This document shows, in pieces, positions 61,203 through 64,000 of a DNA stretch of 64,000 nucleotides. Both the position numbers and the translations under genes were made by a program. Positions within the stretch are counted from its first letter, which is position 1; every line of letters starts with the position of its first letter. This DNA comes from CBDCFV01 sp965216425. GTDB lineage: Bacteria > Chloroflexota > Dehalococcoidia > Lucifugimonadales > UBA3495. The DNA is taken from NCBI GenBank assembly GCA_965216425.1, contig CBDCFV010000006.1:310001-374000 (forward strand), in the 5' to 3' direction. Below the pieces are notes generated by a model. That model made no database searches and was not told the DNA's origin. It saw nothing but the letters and a program-made list of their open reading frames with translations.

Positions 61203-63110
61203 CTATTGTTCCAACTGTTCCAACCAGAGATGCTCGGTGATGTGGCCGTATTGGACGGTCTGCCGAGGTACGAAGTTCTTGACCTTGCTGCTCACAATCC
61301 AGGCCGGCGAACCCCGCCAGAAGTATTGCAGTGAGTGATCATAGCCCTGCCGTAAGATCTCCTCTGCCTGCTTTATCAATTCCTTACGTTTTACTGGGTC
61401 GGACTCGCCGCGCTGCTTCTCGAAGATTTCCCTGATCCCAGGCTCCTCGTAGTCCAGAGAGTTTCTAGGCCCGCCGGGAAGGAAAATCCCGATGAACAGG
61501 TCATCAGGGTCGATGATGTTGGCCCCGTACCCGAGAGCCAGAAAGTGACTGTATTCTCCCGACTGCTCGGCTGCCGTCCTTGTCGTGCTGTCGGTGAACG
61601 TGATCTCTAAGTCTACGCCGATTTTCTTAAAGTTTTCCCGCATGACCACGCTTATTTCCTTGTAATAATTGGTGGCGTGGAAATTGGCGGCTAAACCATC
61701 CGGATAACCCGCCTCTGCTAGAAGCAGCTTGGCCTCTTCGATATCACGTGGGTCTTTGTGGAGACCCTTAACCCCGATTGGGTCCTTCAGGTAGGGGTTA
61801 CCCTGCGCGTCGACATACCGGAACCCGGGCCATGTTGCTACCTCTTCTGCGGGTGAAGACCATTCGCCGGGAAAGAAGGGTGTCCCCTGCCACCCATTGC
61901 CTAGCAGGAAGACGTTTACTACCTCCCGGCTGTCCAATGCCAGATGTATCGCCCTTCTAACCCGCTTGTCGGAAAAGGGTTCCCTGGTCCAATTGAGGCT
62001 GATGATACCGACAGTCGCCGGGGCTGACCGGAGGATAGTCCCTCCTTCCCGGTTCTCCATGGTCTTCTTCAACTCAACCAGCTGGTGTTCGTTAAGCCCA
62101 TTGCCCCTGATAGACAGGTGCAGTTGATCGGTCTCGAAGGCAGTCTGCATCCTGTTCCGGTCTTTGATGTAAAAAGTCTGTCGTCCATCCAGGAACGGCA
62201 GCCCCTCCTTCCAATAATCAGGTCTTTTCTCATGCACCCAGTTGCTTCCTGGCTCATAATTTACGAACAGGTAGGCCCCCGAGCCGACGATGTTCCTGGG
62301 ATCATCAAAAGCTGTCTCACTATCCTCGGCTGCTTCCAACACGTGCTTGGGGACAATCACCATGTAGTCAGTAGCCAGGAAGCGCAAGAAGGCAGCGGGA
62401 TGCGCGAATTTAGTATGCACTTTAATAGTTGTAGGGTCGATCACCTCTGACCTGTCGTAGTAAGGCACTATATTCTTTACCCTGGGCCGGGGCACTCCCG
62501 GAAGCGCCATCCTGTCCAAGCTGTACTTGACGTCGTCTGCCGTCACGCTTACGCCATCGGACCAAGTGGCATTCGGGTGGAGTTGGAACGTGATGCTGAG
62601 CCCGTCGTCGGACCACTCCCAACTCTCGGCCAGATCTCCGATAATATCGACCTGGTTTAGCGGATCGTAGTACACGAGGTTGTTGAAAATGTCCCGCGCT
62701 CCGGATGGCGAGAAGTTGCAGCAAGCCTTGTGGAGGTCCCATTGGTCCGGTTGGGACGAGTCCCCGATCATCAGTGTGCCGCCATATGTCCCTTTGTCCA
62801 CATACGTTTTCCAAGGCTGTACCAAGGAGGAGACCGCTTCGACGGGGGCGGGCGTTGGCGCCCTCGTGGCAAACTCTGGAGCGCGTGTGGCCTCCAATTT
62901 CTTAGGTACTTGCGCAGGAGCCTCTTTCGCCACCTCTTTTTTAGGAGCCTCTTTCGCCACCTCTTTTTTAGGAGCCTCTTTCGCCACCTCTTTTTTAGGA
63001 GCCTCTGGGGTTGCGGAAGTCCCGCCGCAGGCGGCCAGCAATACTAGACCGAGAATCAGGAGAGTGACGACCGGTACTGTGGTGTATCTTAGCAAGTAGT
63101 GTGCAATCAT
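61203..63110 (-). CDS. ABC transporter substrate-binding lipoprotein (SBP_bac_5)
   Basis: A 635-residue extracellular binding lipoprotein. The signal peptide has a hydrophobic stretch ending LVLLAACGG, giving a lipobox Cys at about residue 28. A low-complexity linker of three KKEVAKEAP repeats follows. The mature domain has YGGTLMIGDSSQPDQWD, LAESWEWSDDGLSITFQL and WSDGVSVTADDVKYSLDRM, the family-5 signature for peptide/nickel/opine binding. It is first in the operon with the permeases, 145 bp upstream of dppB. ATG 63110 follows GGAGGGC. Confidence 0.93.
   Translation of the reverse strand: MIAHYLLRYTTVPVVTLLILGLVLLAACGGTSATPEAPKKEVAKEAPKKEVAKEAPKKEVAKEAPAQVPKKLEATRAPEFATRAPTPAPVEAVSSLVQPWKTYVDKGTYGGTLMIGDSSQPDQWDLHKACCNFSPSGARDIFNNLVYYDPLNQVDIIGDLAESWEWSDDGLSITFQLHPNATWSDGVSVTADDVKYSLDRMALPGVPRPRVKNIVPYYDRSEVIDPTTIKVHTKFAHPAAFLRFLATDYMVIVPKHVLEAAEDSETAFDDPRNIVGSGAYLFVNYEPGSNWVHEKRPDYWKEGLPFLDGRQTFYIKDRNRMQTAFETDQLHLSIRGNGLNEHQLVELKKTMENREGGTILRSAPATVGIISLNWTREPFSDKRVRRAIHLALDSREVVNVFLLGNGWQGTPFFPGEWSSPAEEVATWPGFRYVDAQGNPYLKDPIGVKGLHKDPRDIEEAKLLLAEAGYPDGLAANFHATNYYKEISVVMRENFKKIGVDLEITFTDSTTRTAAEQSGEYSHFLALGYGANIIDPDDLFIGIFLPGGPRNSLDYEEPGIREIFEKQRGESDPVKRKELIKQAEEILRQGYDHSLQYFWRGSPAWIVSSKVKNFVPRQTVQYGHITEHLWLEQLEQ
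62917..62997. repeat. Three exact 27-bp tandem repeats in the lipoprotein linker
   Basis: Unit GGAGCCTCTTTCGCCACCTC plus TTTTTTA, starting at 62917, 62944 and 62971, encoding the nine-residue KKEVAKEAP unit on the minus strand. Probably variable in copy number. Confidence 0.9.
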
Positions 63111-63456
63111 AAGCCCTCCAGCTGTGTACCATCTCTACTGGCAATCGTGTGATGTGACAAATACGTCTCTTTATGTCCAAATATCGACGGATTCTGAACA
63201 CGTCAGTAACTGATAACGAATTATACCTCTGTGGTCGTCATATACATACAGGAATGGGCAATATTACTTCTAATGACGAAGGTACGCTAATATGATTTGC
63301 TGAATAAGCATAGGATAAAGATTGTGCTGCAGTGTAAGTTACTTTCGATCCAGCGTCAATGGTGTTTGGTAACTGGCAGGGCAATCGCATTCTCAGAGTT
63401 GTGGACTGCCAGAGGCTGATAAGATGCAGGTCAACCTGGTTTTACAGGAGGCAGCC
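63111..63456. other. Intergenic region between divergent units
   Basis: About 345 AT-richer bases holding the promoter of the ABC operon (minus) and the left end of the ISAs1 element (plus). I see no convincing gene. The exact IS end was not resolved. Confidence 0.4.
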
Positions 63457-64000
63457 ATGAACGGGGGAGCAGCAGGCACACTGAGTGAATCGTTTTCCGG
63501 CGTGGACGACCCACGCACAGACCGGGGTAAACGTCATGGCCTTATGGACATCATATCCATTACCATATGCGCGGTCATCTGTGGAGCTGAGGGTTGGGCG
63601 GATATTGAGTTGTTCGCCAAGTGCAAGTACGACTGGCTCAAGGGTTTTCTCAGTCTGTCTAATGGCGTTCCCTCCCATGACACTTTCGGCCGCGTGTTTT
63701 CACGAATAGACCCAAAGCAGTTCCAGAACTGTTTCATGGAATGGGTGAAGGGAATCAGCGAGCTGACCCAGGGCCAAGTCATAGCGATAGACGGCAAGAC
63801 ACTGAGACGCTCTCACGACAAAAGCTCCGCAAAGGCGGCGATTCATATGGTGAGCGCCTGGGCTACGGAGAACTCCTTGGTGTTGGGTCAGACCAAGGTG
63901 GAGGCCAAATCCAATGAAATCACAGCCATACCGCACCTGCTGAAGATGCTTGAGGTGTCAAGCTGCATCGTCACCATAGACGCGATGGGGTGTCAGAAGG
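63457..64000 (+). CDS. ISAs1-family transposase, runs off the window
   Basis: The N-terminal 181 residues from ATG 63457 after ACAGGAGG. Typical ISAs1 (H-repeat) features are FSGVDDPRTDRGKRHGLMDI, AVICGAEGWADIELFAK, GVPSHDTFGRVFSRIDP, IAIDGKTLRRSHDKSSAKAAIHMVSAWA (first Asp) and VTIDAMGCQK (second Asp). The catalytic Glu lies beyond the window edge. No lesion in the visible part. Confidence 0.92.
   Translation, partial: MNGGAAGTLSESFSGVDDPRTDRGKRHGLMDIISITICAVICGAEGWADIELFAKCKYDWLKGFLSLSNGVPSHDTFGRVFSRIDPKQFQNCFMEWVKGISELTQGQVIAIDGKTLRRSHDKSSAKAAIHMVSAWATENSLVLGQTKVEAKSNEITAIPHLLKMLEVSSCIVTIDAMGCQK

Noticed and set aside
62917..62997. 27-bp repeats as a CRISPR array
   Set aside because: Units are contiguous without spacers and encode an in-frame protein linker.

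Overview
The window reads as a chromosomal region of an uncultured, moderately GC-rich bacterium. The catabolic genes (esterase-type serine hydrolase, berberine-bridge oxidase, amidohydrolase), the Dpp/Opp-type transporter and the density of insertion sequences fit a Chloroflexota / Dehalococcoidia (SAR202-like) genome. That placement is inferred from protein style only; there is no rRNA, tRNA or phylogenetic marker gene here.

Layout. 1-1130: truncated ISNCY-type transposase running off the left edge. 1.5-5.5 kb: three minus-strand catabolic genes. 5.8-10.6 kb: a coiled-coil membrane protein, a broken HsdS, a VapBC-type toxin-antitoxin pair, a graveyard of gene fragments, and a serine recombinase with a partner gene. 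10.65-23.7 kb: a defence cassette: SNF2 helicase with DUF3883, an XRE/ImmA-type peptidase, a DUF4411 PIN-like protein, a DUF1156 adenine methyltransferase and a DUF499 ATPase. Its helicase is cut by an IS630 element, and its methyltransferase carries a frameshift and an amber stop. 23.9-29.2 kb: IS110, a frameshifted ParA with a truncated partner, and two IS630-type elements. 29.2-33 kb: unknown genes, a DUF2806 gene framed by dif-like sites, and an integrase. 33.1-40.9 kb: a second integrase split by a 6.66-kb IS701-bounded composite element that carries bluB with its own cobalamin riboswitch. 41 kb: a two-repeat mini CRISPR. 41.3-51.6 kb: IS21, a UvrD-like helicase, and a nested IS1182/IS701/IS4 stack. 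51.6-54.4 kb: a ParA/RHH partition-like module with TGTGCA-rich iterons and a HEPN-type operon. 54.5-57.7 kb: a decayed transposase interrupted by a TnpB element. 57.8-63.1 kb: a peptide/nickel-type ABC transporter operon containing a MITE. 63.46 kb to the end: start of an ISAs1 transposase.

Two patterns cross the window. A 26-bp palindromic element has inserted five times into three different IS630 transposase genes. Many ORFs also break at homopolymer runs, which may reflect real decay, programmed slippage or assembly error. Target-site duplications allow several insertions to be resolved to the base, and removing them in silico restores the interrupted reading frames.
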